Positions 46,239-58,519 of a stretch of 64,000 nt of DNA are shown here, piece after piece. Location of the stretch: NCBI GenBank assembly GCA_009192285.1, contig WBVU01000004.1, forward strand, positions 4,114,001 through 4,178,000. Reading direction: 5' to 3'. Source of the DNA: Morchella semilibera (taxonomy: Eukaryota; Ascomycota; Pezizomycetes; Pezizales; Morchellaceae). The first letter of the stretch is position 1; every line of letters begins with the position of its first letter. Made by a program: the position numbers and the translations under genes. The notes beneath the pieces were generated by a model. The model had not been told where the DNA came from and made no database searches. It saw only the letters and a list, made by a program, of their open reading frames with translations.

Positions 46239-49200
46239 GGTGAAGGAGCGTGAAGAATGAATGTGGTGATGTTGAGGAGCTTCAATTCTCGGAGGATATT
46301 CTATGGCATTTATAGCCCCTCTTCTCCACTCAATCGCGGTTACAGTTCATTGCCCGTCGAACTGTCGAGGAGAATTCTGCTGCGGGGAATTAGATTTAGT
46401 CTACCCCGTATCTTTTGGTAGGATAACCAGGGATTTTGTTGATCCTCTGCCTCATCTGTAGTAACGTCTACTCTATGATCCACCAACAACCTGAACTCCT
46501 TGAAGATATTCCGGAATCACGACTCGAAGTTCCGAAAAACCCATGAAGACAGGTAAATCCACAAGGCAGAAGCCTCGGTTCTAAAGTCTGACCAGATACC
46601 CCAGGCGGATATAATATCGATGTGCGCTGCCCACCCCTGCAGCGGGCCTTCTTCACCTCCTTCTCGAATATTCAATTCTCTCCCCGATATAGAGCACGGA
46701 GAAATAAATCCACTGTGCTATTGATCTTAGCATTAAGCATTCCTAAGTTTCCCTTTTGAGACCCTGGGCCCTGGGGTAATTAGTTGATTAGAACATTTAG
46801 CGGACGGTCCCTGGGTTGTCGTTCGTCTTGGCCTATGCATTATAATTAATCTATTAGATATACATGTACGTAGTCAAAGAGTGAAGTGTCATTGGACTCC
46901 GCTGCGCCGGCGGGAAGACTCCCGTAACACAGGGTTCCGGGCTGCATGCATGCCGGGGACGTCAACACTCAATTCGGTACATTCAGCCTTTTTGCTGTGT
47001 CAAGTTAATGCCCATAGCCTAACATTAATTGTGTAACGTACACGCGCATTAGTTGATGACAGCAATGGGAATAGTGAGTACGGGCATACTTGTCGATTAG
47101 ATTAGTAGTTGGTACTGATCTTCTGTACATGAGAACTCTTACGCCCAATACGGGCGGGGCGATGAACTAGATGGTGTCTAGGCAAACAATTTCCCCCTGT
47201 GTGTTTACCATCATGTGGATAAGGGAGATATAGACTACCAGCCATGAAAAGAAGCCTTCGACCGGAATGTTCGGCTGTGGCTTTAAACAAGCTCAAGTGC
47301 GCCATGCATGCGGGTGCTAAGAAGTGTGGGGTTAGGGCATCCCAGGCATATCCCCCCTTACATACATACATGTACTTACATGTACATATACACCCAGCAA
47401 CCCCTGCAGCTCCACGTATGTTTTTGGAAGGTATGGTGCGGCGCGTCTTAAAGGTGACATGCCGGTATCTGAGTTGGAACACTCTGGTTGCTTATGAACC
47501 AATAAGATCCTTAAATTCCAGCCATGTTATGGCTGAAAACTAGATCTTGGCTGTAATTCTGTAATGTAGGGTATAAATGGGTATAATACTGTTCCACTTC
47601 ACCAATTCTTGGCGCTTTTTACATACAAAAGTAGGTAAATGGCATTGCTTATAACTTTTTAACCAGACAAGATATCAAAAATCTAACAGATCAAAGTCTT
47701 CATATTAGGTATATCTATAATTTAGCCTGTTAGATTTTTGATATCTTGTTTGGTTAAAAAGTTATAAACGATGCAATTTATGTCACCTTTAACGTGCGCG
47801 GCACCATAGCATAATAATTACATGTATGTACCTGAAGAGAGAGCAGAGCCCCCGGAGAAATTCGACGAGCTGGGGGGCGGCCATCTGTAACGAGATGCGA
47901 TGGTTCACAGCATCGGTTGAGCATCTAGTGTACCACAGCGCCGTATCTCACACATCTGCAAATGCTCACAGAGTAGGGTTTTATCCACACATCCCTAGGA
48001 AAACAGCCAACTGGTAGGAAGCGCCATTAATTCGTTCTACCGTCTTGGATGTTCCAGAGCTCTCATCATGCCGCCCCTCCTGCTGTTCCATACACAGATA
48101 GTAATGCCCCATTAACTCAGACTTGACTTGGACTGTAACCTCCCACCGCAAGCCAGTGCCAGGCTCCCCCGGAATGTGAATGGGAGCCTGTACCAGAAGA
48201 CTACTGTTTGTGCTCTTAAGGGTACAGACGTCGTGAACATTGACGGCCTAGCCATTAAGCCTAGGCTTAGAGTATCCAAACAAAGACCCCCTGCCAAGAT
48301 CCAGAACAAACAATGAGTTTGGTTCAAGTATCTTGGGGGGCGGGACGTGTGAAGGAATGTGTTTCAAATATGTACTCGTAGACCTACATACATGTATTTA
48401 CATGTCCTCCAGAAAGCCTGGACGACATATCCCGCCCAAAAGCGACGCTAACTAGCCCCCTCCCCGGGTGCGAACCTCCTGATATTACGCTGCGCCCGAC
48501 CTCAACAAAGACCCCCCCTCCAGCCACATGCACACAAAGGAGCTTAACCCCCAAGCCTACCCCAAGCCCAATAGACCAGCACCCCCCAACCAAACCGCGC
48601 TACATGCCCACTCCCTACCTACCTACGGCCCATAACTAGGTAGGCAAGCAGCTAGTCCCCAGATATCAACTACTTACATGTACCCTCCTGCTTCTTCTTT
48701 CGACACCAAGTCAGCAGCTACGCGGGTTCCCCCCCAGCTACCATCATGAGTGCTCCAGCCAGCTCCCTCCCCGGGCCCAAAACGGATTACTGGTAACGCA
48801 ACACAGCTCCCAGCCGGAAGGCGGGGCGGAATAAAACGTCCTGGAAAGCTGGTGAGTGGGGGACATGAAATATCGGGCATCTACAGCGGAGGGTGGATCT
48901 GCTGATGTCAAAGTAAGGGGGTAGGGTGGGAGATACACTGTGGGTGCGGGTTATCAAAGGACGATATTCACCCCACCCCATGCATGGAATACGGAACGCG
49001 GGGGGGGGGTTAATTTAGGAGACTATGGACCAGACTGACGCAGGCACGGTGTGATGCTAGGGGCCGATACGGCGGGAGACCACACGCAAAGCAGGGCGCA
49101 AGTCCAAGTCAACATAACCGGGCTGCCAAACACACACACACACACCCCAACTCAACCCCGCCAGCCAAACACAGGAAGACGGCCTGAAAAAACCAATCGT

Positions 49201-50131
49201 TCATTCATTCTTTCTAGGTACAATACACTACACCAGCTCTCCAAACATACATGTACGTAGATAGTCCCTCACACCCGGACCGACCGGCTCTGAAACATAC
49301 TTATCCTCGAGGTTGGTAGGTAGGTAGGTACAAGTAGGTAGCTGTCGAGTTTTGCATGCCGCCGGACTAAGCTGTAAGCCAAGACTATCAATGATCACTC
49401 TCTTACCGCCGCCGCCGCCGCCGCCGACCGCCCCCCCCAGGCAGGTATGTAGATCATCGGGAGCACAACTGCAACTGGAATCTTTTAACCTAGCATCGGA
49501 AGCATAACTCCCCTGTAACTTTTCCCATGGTCAGCTGAGCACACCCCACACCACCCACCCAATTAACCTTCCCTGCAATATATATAGCCAAGACCCCCTT
49601 TTGAGAATACCCACCGCAACTAATATCGCAGTCATGAGCCGTCACTCACCTTGGTTGGTTAGTGTAGTGGTAGGTAGTTAGAGGAAGAAGGACCGTCGCC
49701 GTGAACGTTAACACCTTTACGCCCCCCGCCCCAAAAAAACGCCCAGCACGAGATTAAGGGTCTGGGAATAGAATATAATTCTACTTCCAAACCATTTTTC
49801 AGACAGACAGACAGAAAGGAAAAAAAAAAGCCAAAGAAGGAAAGAGAGAACAGCAACACTACATAGCTAGCCAGACAAAAGACAAACCTCGTGAACCACT
49901 CACCCAGTCCCTTCCCGTAACGACTTGGTTCACGAGGCTTCTCAAAAAAAAAAAAGACAAAACCAATTCCACAACAATAGATGGGTGAAGATCCCGGTAA
50001 CAAGGCGGCAGGAAATCCACGCCAATAAAAACTTACAAAAACATCTCAATCCCATCCCAAGCCCCCAAATTAATAAGAAAAAGCATAATACCCTACCCCA
50101 CCCTACCCAGATCGTTCAAAAATCAACCACA
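46239..50131. other. 3.9-kb gene-free region with an inverted-repeat element
   Basis: No gene is supported. Apart from the element at 47434-47806, it contains many TACATGTA motifs (46862, 47369, 47380, 47820, 48390, 48676, 49248), a CA run near 49131, a GCC run at about 49408-49426 and a tandem GGTAGGTAGGTAGGTA near 49315. Confidence 0.5.
47434..47806. mobile_element. MITE-like element with TA flanks and a second internal inverted repeat
   Basis: The outer ends TGGTGCGGCGCGTCTTAAAG and the inverse of TGGTGCCGCGCACGTTAAAG are imperfect 27-bp TIRs (four mismatches) ending in AAAGGTGACAT, flanked by TA on both sides. Inside the right half, arms at about 47636-47689 and 47727-47780 are inverted copies of 54 bp with about five differences; they share CAAGATATCAAAAATCTAACA. 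There is no ORF. It is probably a non-autonomous DNA transposon; the nested architecture may record one insertion inside another. Confidence 0.75.
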
Positions 50132-51186
50132 CTATCCCATTACCATAGCGTTAATTTTCCTGATGTGCGCCTTCCTCTCCGGCCTAGTCCTCGGCAACGG
50201 CCCCATCGGGGCCTTCAAGAAAAGCAATGCCTCTCTACTCGCCAGATGCTTCGCCTCCAATTTTGTTGTCGCCACAGCTGTGGCTATTTCTCTCCCGTCC
50301 ATGTTGACAGTCACGGTCCATTGTATATTCGTTCCTTGGTATCCATTGTCCTTGAATATAAAGCTCGGCTGCGACAACTTGCTCTTCGCCGCGTACTCCA
50401 TCAGCCTTGAAGTGTACATGCTGATATTCTGGCGTCTCAGCTTCGCCTCTATGGACGTACTCTTGGGCGGGTCGCTAGGCGCAGGTGGACTACTGAGAAG
50501 ACCCGGAGTAGTGGTTGTGAAAGAGGGCTTCTTGAGTACAAGGGCGGTGGACCACGGCGGCGGGACCGGCTGGGCCACGTGCTCCTGGTATAGAACACGG
50601 TATTTCTCCGCATAAGGAGCAACAACCTGTGAGTACCAGATGTAGAGGTCGTGGTAGCGCTGAGTCCCGAGCTCGCGGTGGATCCCGCCAATATAGGTTG
50701 TGAAGAGGTTGCCAAGGATCCCGTCAGAATCCGAAGTATAGTTCAGGGCCGCAAGGCGGCTATGGAGGCTGAGGACCCGCGATAGATGTGCGTAAAACGA
50801 TTTCGTAGTGAGAGCATCCGTCATGTCCTATCCACTTGTCAGCCACATGCCCCGAAACATTGTCTCCCGAGCACACAAAACAAGGCACAAAACTCTCTCA
50901 CCTCTAGCCCACTGGCATCCAGATCAGGGAACAAGCTCATCAACAGCATCCCCGTCAACCCCTTCAGCACGCTGGCCCCCAACCACCTAAGCACCTCAGC
51001 CTCCTTCCTCTCCGCCCTCGCAGAGTCGTCGACGCCCAGCCATTGCACCTGCGACAGCGAGTACACCACCTGCTCCAGCGCCTTGTCCTGGAAATTGTAG
51101 AGCAACGGAGGCTCCTGGTAGGGCGGCAGGACGGGTATACCGTACGTGGAGTACCATGGAGTCGCGGGCACCTTCGGGGGAGACAT
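50132..51186 (-). CDS. Catalytically degenerate RNase III-like protein with dsRNA-binding domain
   Basis: Two exons on the minus strand: 51186-50902 and 50827-50132, 326 residues. Residues about 30-185 follow the RNase III fold: QVVYSLSQ, AEVLRWLGASVLKGL (residues 63-77, the position of the signature LEFLGDSVLK) and GNLFTTYIGGIHRELG (134-149, the position of GDLFEAYIGALYLD). The signature Glu and Asp of helix 3 are Arg67 and Ala71, and the second acidic pair is Asn135/Thr138, so metal-dependent cleavage should be lost. Residues about 229-300 look like a dsRNA-binding motif (YTSRLMEYAAKSKL ... TTKLEAKHLASREALLFL). Relatives in design are mL44-type mitochondrial ribosomal proteins and other pseudo-RNase III proteins; no clear mitochondrial presequence is seen. 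ATG at 51186 preferred over an in-frame ATG at 51345 preceding a low-complexity stretch. Confidence 0.75.
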
Positions 51187-52264
51187 CTTGACAGAATGAG
51201 ATGGTGTGTGTGTGGTAAAGAGCAAGAGAGAGTGTGAGAGTGAGAGTGAGAGTGAGGGAGAGGGAGAGAAGAGGTGGGGGGATATGAGACTCGGCCTCGT
51301 TTTTTTTTCGCGCGCTTGGACCAGGTAAGGACCCGTGTTCGACAAGAGTTTTTTACTCTAATGTAACTTCTCCACACCAACAGGGCTGCTTGCCTGATCG
51401 CACATGCAGGGATCAGCTCTCTGAAAAAGGAAGTTCCTTTGAGGGCTGGTGTTATCTTGTGTGGGGCAGCCTGCTTTCGCTTAAACCTTCGTATGGAGAA
51501 CACAATACAAGTAGCAGTAGGTACTCTAAACATCCCCTGCACCTTACATGGGAAATTGTGCTCTCGACGAAACGAGCAAACATAGCCAACATTCAGTAAG
51601 CGAGGGCGGACCATATAATATCAATTTCGAACACAGCCAAGACTACGCATGCAATAGTCCAGTCCGGAAACGTCATTACCTGATTAGATAAGTCCAGCAC
51701 CAACCAGGCCCTTATCTACCGGAAATACGAGTGATACCGCATGACCCAATCCTTCCCACCCCAAACACTAGACCCGGCCTCGTATATAAAACCAACGCCG
51801 CCACGGTATACACAATTGAAACTGCACTTCAGCACCCCACCCCATGAAGTTCCATCTCCCCACCTTGCTGCCCGATACGATATATACAAACCACTGCACT
51901 CACCCGGGATGGGATGGGGTGGGATGGAGTGGGATGGGGTGGGATATACAGCAATCCCTAGCGCCGTCACAGCTGTAGTCATAGTTACTCACTCGCCCAC
52001 TCACTCACTCGCCCACTTATGTTTTGGTCGGGAGGGAGGGCTACGAAAGTATGTATGCACGCAGACGGGCTGTCAGTGACGCATAACACTACCTATCCGG
52101 AAATCTACTCGCACCAATATAAATCTACTCGCCCGGGGCTGACCGCTTGGCACGAGTGATGGGTCATGATGCGTGCTCTAATCGATATATATATCTCTAT
52201 TACGGGGTATCAATATAACCTATTGTAAATCCAAGAAACGGGGCCAAAGGGGAACACAGATATC
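51187..52264. other. Intergenic region
   Basis: About 1.1 kb. A GA-rich run (GTGAGAGTGAGAGTGAGAG) lies at about 51233-51256 near the start of the RNase III-like gene, and a G-rich repeat at 51906-51943. No gene. Confidence 0.5.
51906..51943 (+). repeat. GGGATG/GGGGTG tandem repeat, possible G-quadruplex
   Basis: Seven runs of two to four G separated by AT, T or A in 38 bp on the plus strand. It lies about 720 bp upstream of the RNase III-like gene's start codon. Confidence 0.7.
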
Positions 52265-54457
52265 CTATCCCGGCACCTCCACGCCCACCCTCCCCTTCTC
52301 CTCCACCCTCCCCTCGCCACCCATTAACGGCACCACAAACCCTACATAACCCACATCAGCAACTACAACCCCCCTCAAACGCACACACAAGAGCGGGGAA
52401 GAGTACACCCACCTGCAAACTCCCTCGCCGCCACACCGTTCCGAAACATGTACTCAATCTCCGCATAGCTTCTGCCGCGCATCTCCGGCACGACCCAGTA
52501 CACGAACGCCAGCGTCCCCGCCGCAAAGAACGCAAACACAAAACACACCTTCAGCCCCAGGTCCGCCGCATCCGGGCCCTATATTACCCACCACACCACA
52601 CCCTATTAGTATTACTATCCCCCCACAAAATAGAGGCGGGGGGAGGGGAGACACACGATTAGGTACGGCACGCTCAGGAACACTGCCGCACAGCTCCCGT
52701 AGTTGACTGCCACGGCGACCGCCTGCGTCGCAACCCTCGTCTCCAATGAACTCACCTCCGCGGCGACCGCCCAGCCGCTACATAGATACACCGCCGTTAG
52801 CACTAACCTCGGGGGGACGGGGAGGGGAGACTAACGCAGACCCGACCGACAGCTGGAAGGCAAGTGAAAAGACGAACACGCACGCCACAGCGATCCTTGG
52901 CATCACGCCCTGGTCAAAGGTAGCGCTTGTGCCGATGCCGCCGATAATGAGGTGGGTGATGAGCATTACGGCCGTTCCGCCGAGGAGCAGGGGGCGGCGC
53001 CCGAGGCGCTCGAGGAGCGGCCAAGCGGCGAGAATAGCGAGGATCTGTAGGAACATGAGAACTGCCGTGAGGGTAAAGGCGGGGGTAGAGCTGATTCCCG
53101 CAAGAGTGAAGAAGTACGTGGTCTAGTGATTTTTCATGACAGCAGTAGTTAAGAGAGCTGCCAAATAAATAGTATGAAGAGAACGTCAGGGCGGGATATT
53201 TACGTAGCCAAAGATGAAGATCATGCCAACGAATTGCTGGCCGGCGAGGATGCCGCATGCGATTGTTGTTCGCCGCTGTTTTCCCCCGCCATGTCAGTAT
53301 ATATACCGGTATTTCGAACCAAGTATAATCAAGGTAGCCACAATATTACGAGATTCAAGCCACGGAAGCAGTCTATATAATTCGTCTTCGACCCAGTCCC
53401 CGCCCGCTCCGCGATAGCCTTCTCAATCTCACGTATCTTCGACTCGACATCCTTCGCCCCATACAGCCTCTCCGCGGCCCTCCGCGCATCCGCCATCTTC
53501 CCCTTCTCCACCAGCCAGTACGGCGGCTCGGGGACAAACCAGATGCTGGTGATCACCACGAGCGGGACGAGGTAGTTCAGGATGATGACGGAGCGGAACG
53601 AGAGGTTCCCAGGCACGCTCAGCGCGCCCTGCATGGCGCAGGCGCAGACGAACCTGTACCCCGGCGTTAGATGTTTCCCGGGAAGGGGAGAGAGGGTGAC
53701 GCACAGCCAGATGTAGAGGGAGAAGTTGACGAGGGAGAGTAGGACCCCCCGGATCTGGGGGGGTGCAACCTCTGAGATGTAGGTGGGGACGCCGACACCG
53801 TATAATGTCCCGCCCAGATCTATATATTACCATACACGCGGCCTGCATCAGCACACCCTACTATTACTATCCCCTCCTAGAACAATATAATAAAAGGACC
53901 TACACTGGAGGAACTTTCCAACGGTGAAGCCCTTCCACTCTGTGCACAGCTGGAGCTGCAGCAGACCACAGGTGAGGACGATGCTGCCAATGACGAAGAT
54001 ATATTTCCGCCCCAGTCTTTCCCACCGTCAGTCAGTTGCTCTATCTCTAGATATATGTATACATGGGTTTAGAATATAAATATATATATATATATACAGA
54101 TTACCGATTGGCCCAGAGATGGCCGAGCCCAAGAGACAGCCAGGGATCAAGACGGCGTTCCAGACCGCCTGGTGCATGGCGGGCACGACATATGTGCCGC
54201 CGTTACTATTGTTATTATTACTATCATCATACTCGCGGCCAAACTGGCGCTGGAACTGGGGCATGGGGAGGAGCGTTGTGGCATCGAAGCCGGTGGTCAG
54301 TGTGCCCACGGATACTAGTATACCTGTTGAATATCGTGCTGGGTTAGTACTGCCGGTATAGATGTTGGAGACATACTAAGGTGGCCCTACAGTATGAAAT
54401 AACCCGTCTGTGCCTGCGCGCAATCTGGAGCACTGTCTCTGTGTCTGAGTCAGCCAT
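52265..54457 (-). CDS. MFS sugar transporter
   Basis: Ten exons on the minus strand: 54457-54391, 54323-54098, 54016-53904, 53819-53705, 53653-53350, 53275-53204, 53122-52836, 52777-52657, 52578-52413, 52362-52265; 522 residues with all phases closed. Landmarks of the sugar-porter family: GTLTTGFDATTLLPMPQFQ in TM1, GPIGNLLGRKYIF (the G-x-x-D/N-R-x-G-R-R-type loop), PTYISEVAPPQIRG, VPEPPYWLVEKGK (the PESPR-type motif), GILAGQQFVGMIFIFGY in TM7, LLERLGRRPLLL, and PEMRGRSYAEIEYMF at the end of TM12. Related fungal proteins carry hexoses, maltose or other glycosides; the substrate is not predictable. Several donors are non-consensus (GTGCGT, GTTAGT, GTATAT) and were chosen because they restore conserved sequence. 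Confidence 0.9.
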
Positions 54458-55244
54458 TATATCGTGTACTGGTATATGTTTATTTCCCCGTTCGATAAGT
54501 GCAAGCACCTCGGGCGGAGGAGGAGGAGGGAGCTATATATCACCTACATACATGTAAAGGAGCTCGGGTGCTTCGCACAGAGTAGGTATCCATCCTCCGC
54601 ATTCCAATGCACACCGCGGGGGGTTTCCAATTAAGGGGACGGTAACATAACATATGTGCCTGGTTCCAAGGAAACAGAGTAGAGTACTAGATCTTGCAGC
54701 CAAGGGCCGATATAAGACACCAACGACTTACATGTACTTAGCTGTGGACTCCCCTTGGATCTGCACCACCGATCGGATGGCACCCGTGGGACTCCAGTTG
54801 CGGCCAGGTAGATACTTAAGTACTTGTATGATGATGTATGTTTGTCCTTGTACATGTATGGGATGAGGGAGGGGAGGGTCTAGACGGTGTGTGTGAGTGT
54901 GTGAGTGTGTGAGGACAGACATGAGGATTTGATACTTCCCGTCTCTGGTCCTCTTGTCTGCGTCCGTCGGTCTGCAGGAGTGTAGATGGAGTACATGTGT
55001 ACCTGCTTTATATGGCTATGTTACTGTAACGTCAATCCTCTGCTCTGTTTCCCCGACCTGATCATGATACTATAATAATAATAATACATATGTGTAGATG
55101 GTAACAAGAGAGATATGCAAGTTATTAATGTATTTCCCATTCCAGTAACATTACTACATACAAGGGTCCAACATCACAACTCCAACAGCTACATCTACAA
55201 CTACATTCATACACATCTATCAAACCACCACCACCACCACCACA
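54458..55244. other. Divergent intergenic region
   Basis: 787 bp between the sugar transporter and the amidase gene. It holds a GTGTGAGTGTGTGAG repeat near 54888-54912, TACATGTA motifs at about 54549, 54730 and 54850, and a CCA repeat (55226-55243) right before the amidase ATG. Confidence 0.5.
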
Positions 55245-56105
55245 ATGCCCCTCGCCGCCGTCGGCCAATTCTGCGCCACAAACTCCCTCACCGCCAACCT
55301 CGCCACCTGCATACACCTCCTCCGCCTCGCGCGCGACCGCAACGCCTCGGCCCTCTTCCTCCCCGAAGCCTCCGACTACATCGCCACAACCGCATCCGAA
55401 ACCCACGCCCTCTGCCACCCCACCACCACCTCCCCCTTCGTCCTCGGCCTCCAGCGCGAAGCCCACTCCCTGCGCCTCCCCGTCAACGTCGGCATCCACG
55501 AGCCAAGCCCCACCGACCCCCGCCGCGTCCGCAACACCAGCATCTGGATCGACGCAACAGGCACAATCACCCACCGCTACCAGAAGGTCCACACCTTCGA
55601 CGTCAGCATCCCCGGCGGGCCGCAGATCCGCGAGAGCAACACCACGGAGCCCGGCGCGGCCCTCACGCCCCCGTTCCCCACGCCCGTCGGCGCCCTGGGC
55701 ATGCAGGTGTGCTTCGACCTGCGGTTCCCGGAGGCGGCGCTGGCGCTGCGCGCAATGGGCGCACAGGCGCTCTCCTACCCGTCCGCGTTCACGGTGCCGA
55801 CGGGGCAGGCGCACTGGGAGGTGCTGCTGCGCGCGCGCGCGGTCGAGAACCAGGCGTATGTGTTTGCGGCGGCGCAGGTCGGGCGGCATGGCCCCGGCAG
55901 GGCGAGTTATGGCCATGCGATGGTCGTGGATCCGTGGGGGAGGGTGCTGGCCGAGTGTGAGAGGGTGCGTGTTGGGGAGGAGCCGAAGCCGCTGGAGATG
56001 GTTGTGCCGCAGATTTGTGTGGCGGAGGTGGACTTGGGGGTCGTGGAGAGGGTCAGGAGGGAGGTGCCGCTCAGGAGGAGGCCGGATGTGTATTCGCTGG
56101 TCTGA
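55245..56105 (+). CDS. Carbon-nitrogen hydrolase of the Nit type (probable deaminated glutathione amidase)
   Basis: Intronless, 286 residues, very GC-rich at third positions compared with its neighbours. The nitrilase-superfamily catalytic triad is intact: Glu41 (LFLPEASDY), Lys114 (RYQKVHTFDV) and Cys156 (MQVCFDLRFPE). The motif YQKVH-FDV and the RARAVENQAYVFAAAQVG segment, with GHAMVVDPWGRVLAE near the end, match the Nit subfamily (yeast NIT2, animal NIT1). Those enzymes hydrolyse deaminated glutathione as metabolite repair. Assignment to that activity is by resemblance; an omega-amidase-like activity is the alternative. A CCA repeat sits directly upstream of the ATG. No targeting signal is evident, so cytosolic. 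Confidence 0.88.
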   Translation: MPLAAVGQFCATNSLTANLATCIHLLRLARDRNASALFLPEASDYIATTASETHALCHPTTTSPFVLGLQREAHSLRLPVNVGIHEPSPTDPRRVRNTSIWIDATGTITHRYQKVHTFDVSIPGGPQIRESNTTEPGAALTPPFPTPVGALGMQVCFDLRFPEAALALRAMGAQALSYPSAFTVPTGQAHWEVLLRARAVENQAYVFAAAQVGRHGPGRASYGHAMVVDPWGRVLAECERVRVGEEPKPLEMVVPQICVAEVDLGVVERVRREVPLRRRPDVYSLV

Positions 56106-57340
56106 GCTGTGTAGATAGATAGATAGATACTTGTGCGTGTGGAGCGAGTGACGGCCGTGACCGAGTGATCCGTGATGACCAGTGACTTTGCCCAATCCCT
56201 TGCTACCCATAAGCCAGACTAACTGACGTCGTGGCGCCCAAAGTGAACTCCCATCCATTCATCCAACCGCCCTTCTTAGTCAAACCCCCATGTCTTCTCT
56301 ATACTCCCCCGCGAGGGATGAACAGACAACACAGCCAAACCCCAGACCACATACACCCACCGCTTATCCACCACCCGCAGCGTCGGTAGCCCGTCTAATG
56401 GCACACAGAACTCCCTGGTACGTTTCCGCTGCCGAAGCGCACACCGTCGACTGAGTCTCCAGTGGCCCAAGAAGTAGACGGACTATCACTTTTATATAGT
56501 GATATAACCACGGGACACTGCTAGTCCATATTGTCCCGTATCTAGCACTTACCACCCCAACAACCCCTTCCGCCGCAGTCGTCTACCACAGGCCCCCGGA
56601 TCGAACCTTAACCACACCACATGTATTCTCCCCGCCCCCGTCGGGCCGGACCTTCATGACCCGCAAAGCCTCAACCCCCCAAAACTCGACCCAGCCCAGG
56701 TCGTCCCAACCCCCACCTGCAAGTGCACATTTGGCCGAAACAAACGTCCCGGTGCGGTACATGCGGACGTGGCTGTTGGAGGGTGAGCGTTGTGGTGGAT
56801 TGTAATGTACATGTAGTAGTTTTTGTCTTTGCTGAGTGCCTTCTCTACGCTTACGCTGTTGGTCTCGTGGGGTTTTGGTTTATATAGTTGTTCATATCAT
56901 GCATCTCCGTTTCTCAGCGGCTCCATTGGCCCCGTTGGTGTGGGGTTAGATGGTGCCAGAAATCCATAGCTAGTATCTTACAGGAGAAGCTAATATCTAC
57001 GAGATTCTACTCCTCTGACGATACAATTTAGAGGTAGTTCTAGAGGACTCTGCATGTAGTTATCACTCGACCCGATATCCTGGTATTCATGGAATATCAC
57101 TCGACTTGTTGGTTATCAGCCCTACTTGCGCACTAGCTACATAGGGCTAGAGCGTATTGCAAGCATACAGCAAACGAGACAATCTTAAGTTCTCCAGAGT
57201 ACTGAATTCCGCCTCATAACCACTACTAAACTACACGCATTCACTATGCAAGACACGACCAAACCACGTTTTATACTCTGGTATTTTCAATAACGCTACA
57301 ATTTTCATCCTCTCACCCCCCAAAAAAACACTCTCCCATC
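56106..57340. other. Intergenic region
   Basis: 1.2 kb, no gene. It has a GATA repeat (56114-56128) just after the amidase stop and three ATCACTCG/CGAGTGAT motifs (about 56161, 57062, 57097). Confidence 0.5.
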
Positions 57341-58519
57341 CTACTCCTCCAGCTCGCCAGCAAAAGCAACTGCCCCCAACCCTGCTGATCCCAAAACCAT
57401 ATAAATCCATGCGGCTGTTGCGTTAATCCAATCACCCTCCTTCCTCTTTGCATCGGGATTAACCGAAAAATCAATCCCCCTAACACCTACCCAGACACTG
57501 ATACTAGCAGTCATCATGATGACATCCCATCCTACTGATGACACCGCTGGGTGGTCAAACAATGACGAAAGTGTACCAACGACGACATCCTTGACTGTCA
57601 TCCCATGAGCCGTGACTTGTGATATGGCGTGTGCGTGGCATCCAAGAGAAACCAGCGAACAAAGACGGTACTGCGGCTTCCAGAAGCTCTTCCATCGGTT
57701 CGCGGGAATGTGAATCGATAGTTCACCAGTAGACGCGAGACGTTCAAAAACTGCCGGAATTGCAAGGAGAAGTATATGGGGGGCAAGCAGGAAGGGGAGG
57801 AACCCATTGGTGTCGAGGGTCTTGGGAGTCATGTAGGAACAGAGGTATGAGACGACCAATGGGACTGTGACAGTAAAGTACAGCCAGCTCGGGAGCTTCT
57901 TGGCCTTGGCTTCTAAGGGGTCCACCTTGGGTGCCTCGACAGGAGCAGAAGGGGTTGTCTCATTGAGGAGGATAGTAAGGAAAAAGAGGTTGGACGCGAA
58001 TGAAACCGAGACTACTTGACCAAGGAGCATGAATGCCCAAAGGTTCTTAATACCGCGACGGGAACCTGGAGAAAGTGTAAGTTTCCAATCCACAAAAAGA
58101 GGGCAGGACTAAAAACCTTCAGCGGCCAAAAATACACTCCATGCAGCGGTCACAAGGAAAATTTGCTGGCTCCACCACCACCTTTGGGGACTCTCTACTA
58201 CTGTACCCCATGCTTCTTGGAACAGCTTCACATCCCTCAACCACTCGCCCAACCGGAGCTCCCCATCATCTGTGGGCATGTGCACCTGCAACGCTTGCCA
58301 GTCTCCGTAGGATTTCATAAAGAACGAAATCATATAAAACCACGTCGAACCAAGAGACGCAGCAGCGAGAGAAGAGAAAACATAGGATCCCGAGGTTTTC
58401 GAGAAATTGCGGAAATTCAGACGTGAGAGAATGAGGGAAAGAAGGCCCAAACAGAGGCCAAAATATGAGCCAAATACGGCGATGGAACGGGTGTTCGAAT
58501 CTGTCATAGAGTCTGCCAT
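57341..58519 (-). CDS. Multi-pass membrane protein of unknown function
   Basis: Two exons on the minus strand, 58519-58117 and 58065-57341, 375 residues. I do not recognise a named family. Hydrophobic segments are spaced through the whole length: SYFGLCLGLLSLILS (about 18-32), VFSSLAAASLGSTWFYMISF, IFLVTAAWSVFLAAEG, FMLLGQVVSVSFASNLFFLTILL, LYFTVTVPLVVSYLCSY, FLPFLLAPHILLLAIPAVF, VGWDVIMMTASISVWVGV and AAWIYMVLGSAGLGAVAF, so about eight helices. A WWWSQQIFL stretch and RRGIKNLWAFMLLGQ flank the intron. The start at 58519 gives MADSMTD; an upstream in-frame ATG at 58654 would add a low-complexity leader. No catalytic motif is visible. Confidence 0.8.

Noticed and set aside
53641-53705. Reading straight through the sugar transporter without intron 4
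   Set aside because: The frame is open, but the 17 extra residues interrupt a membrane helix; a GTGCGT...CAG intron of 51 nt restores the family pattern.
55125-56258. 377-codon minus-strand ORF
   Set aside because: Antisense shadow of the GC-rich amidase gene, which has an intact catalytic triad.
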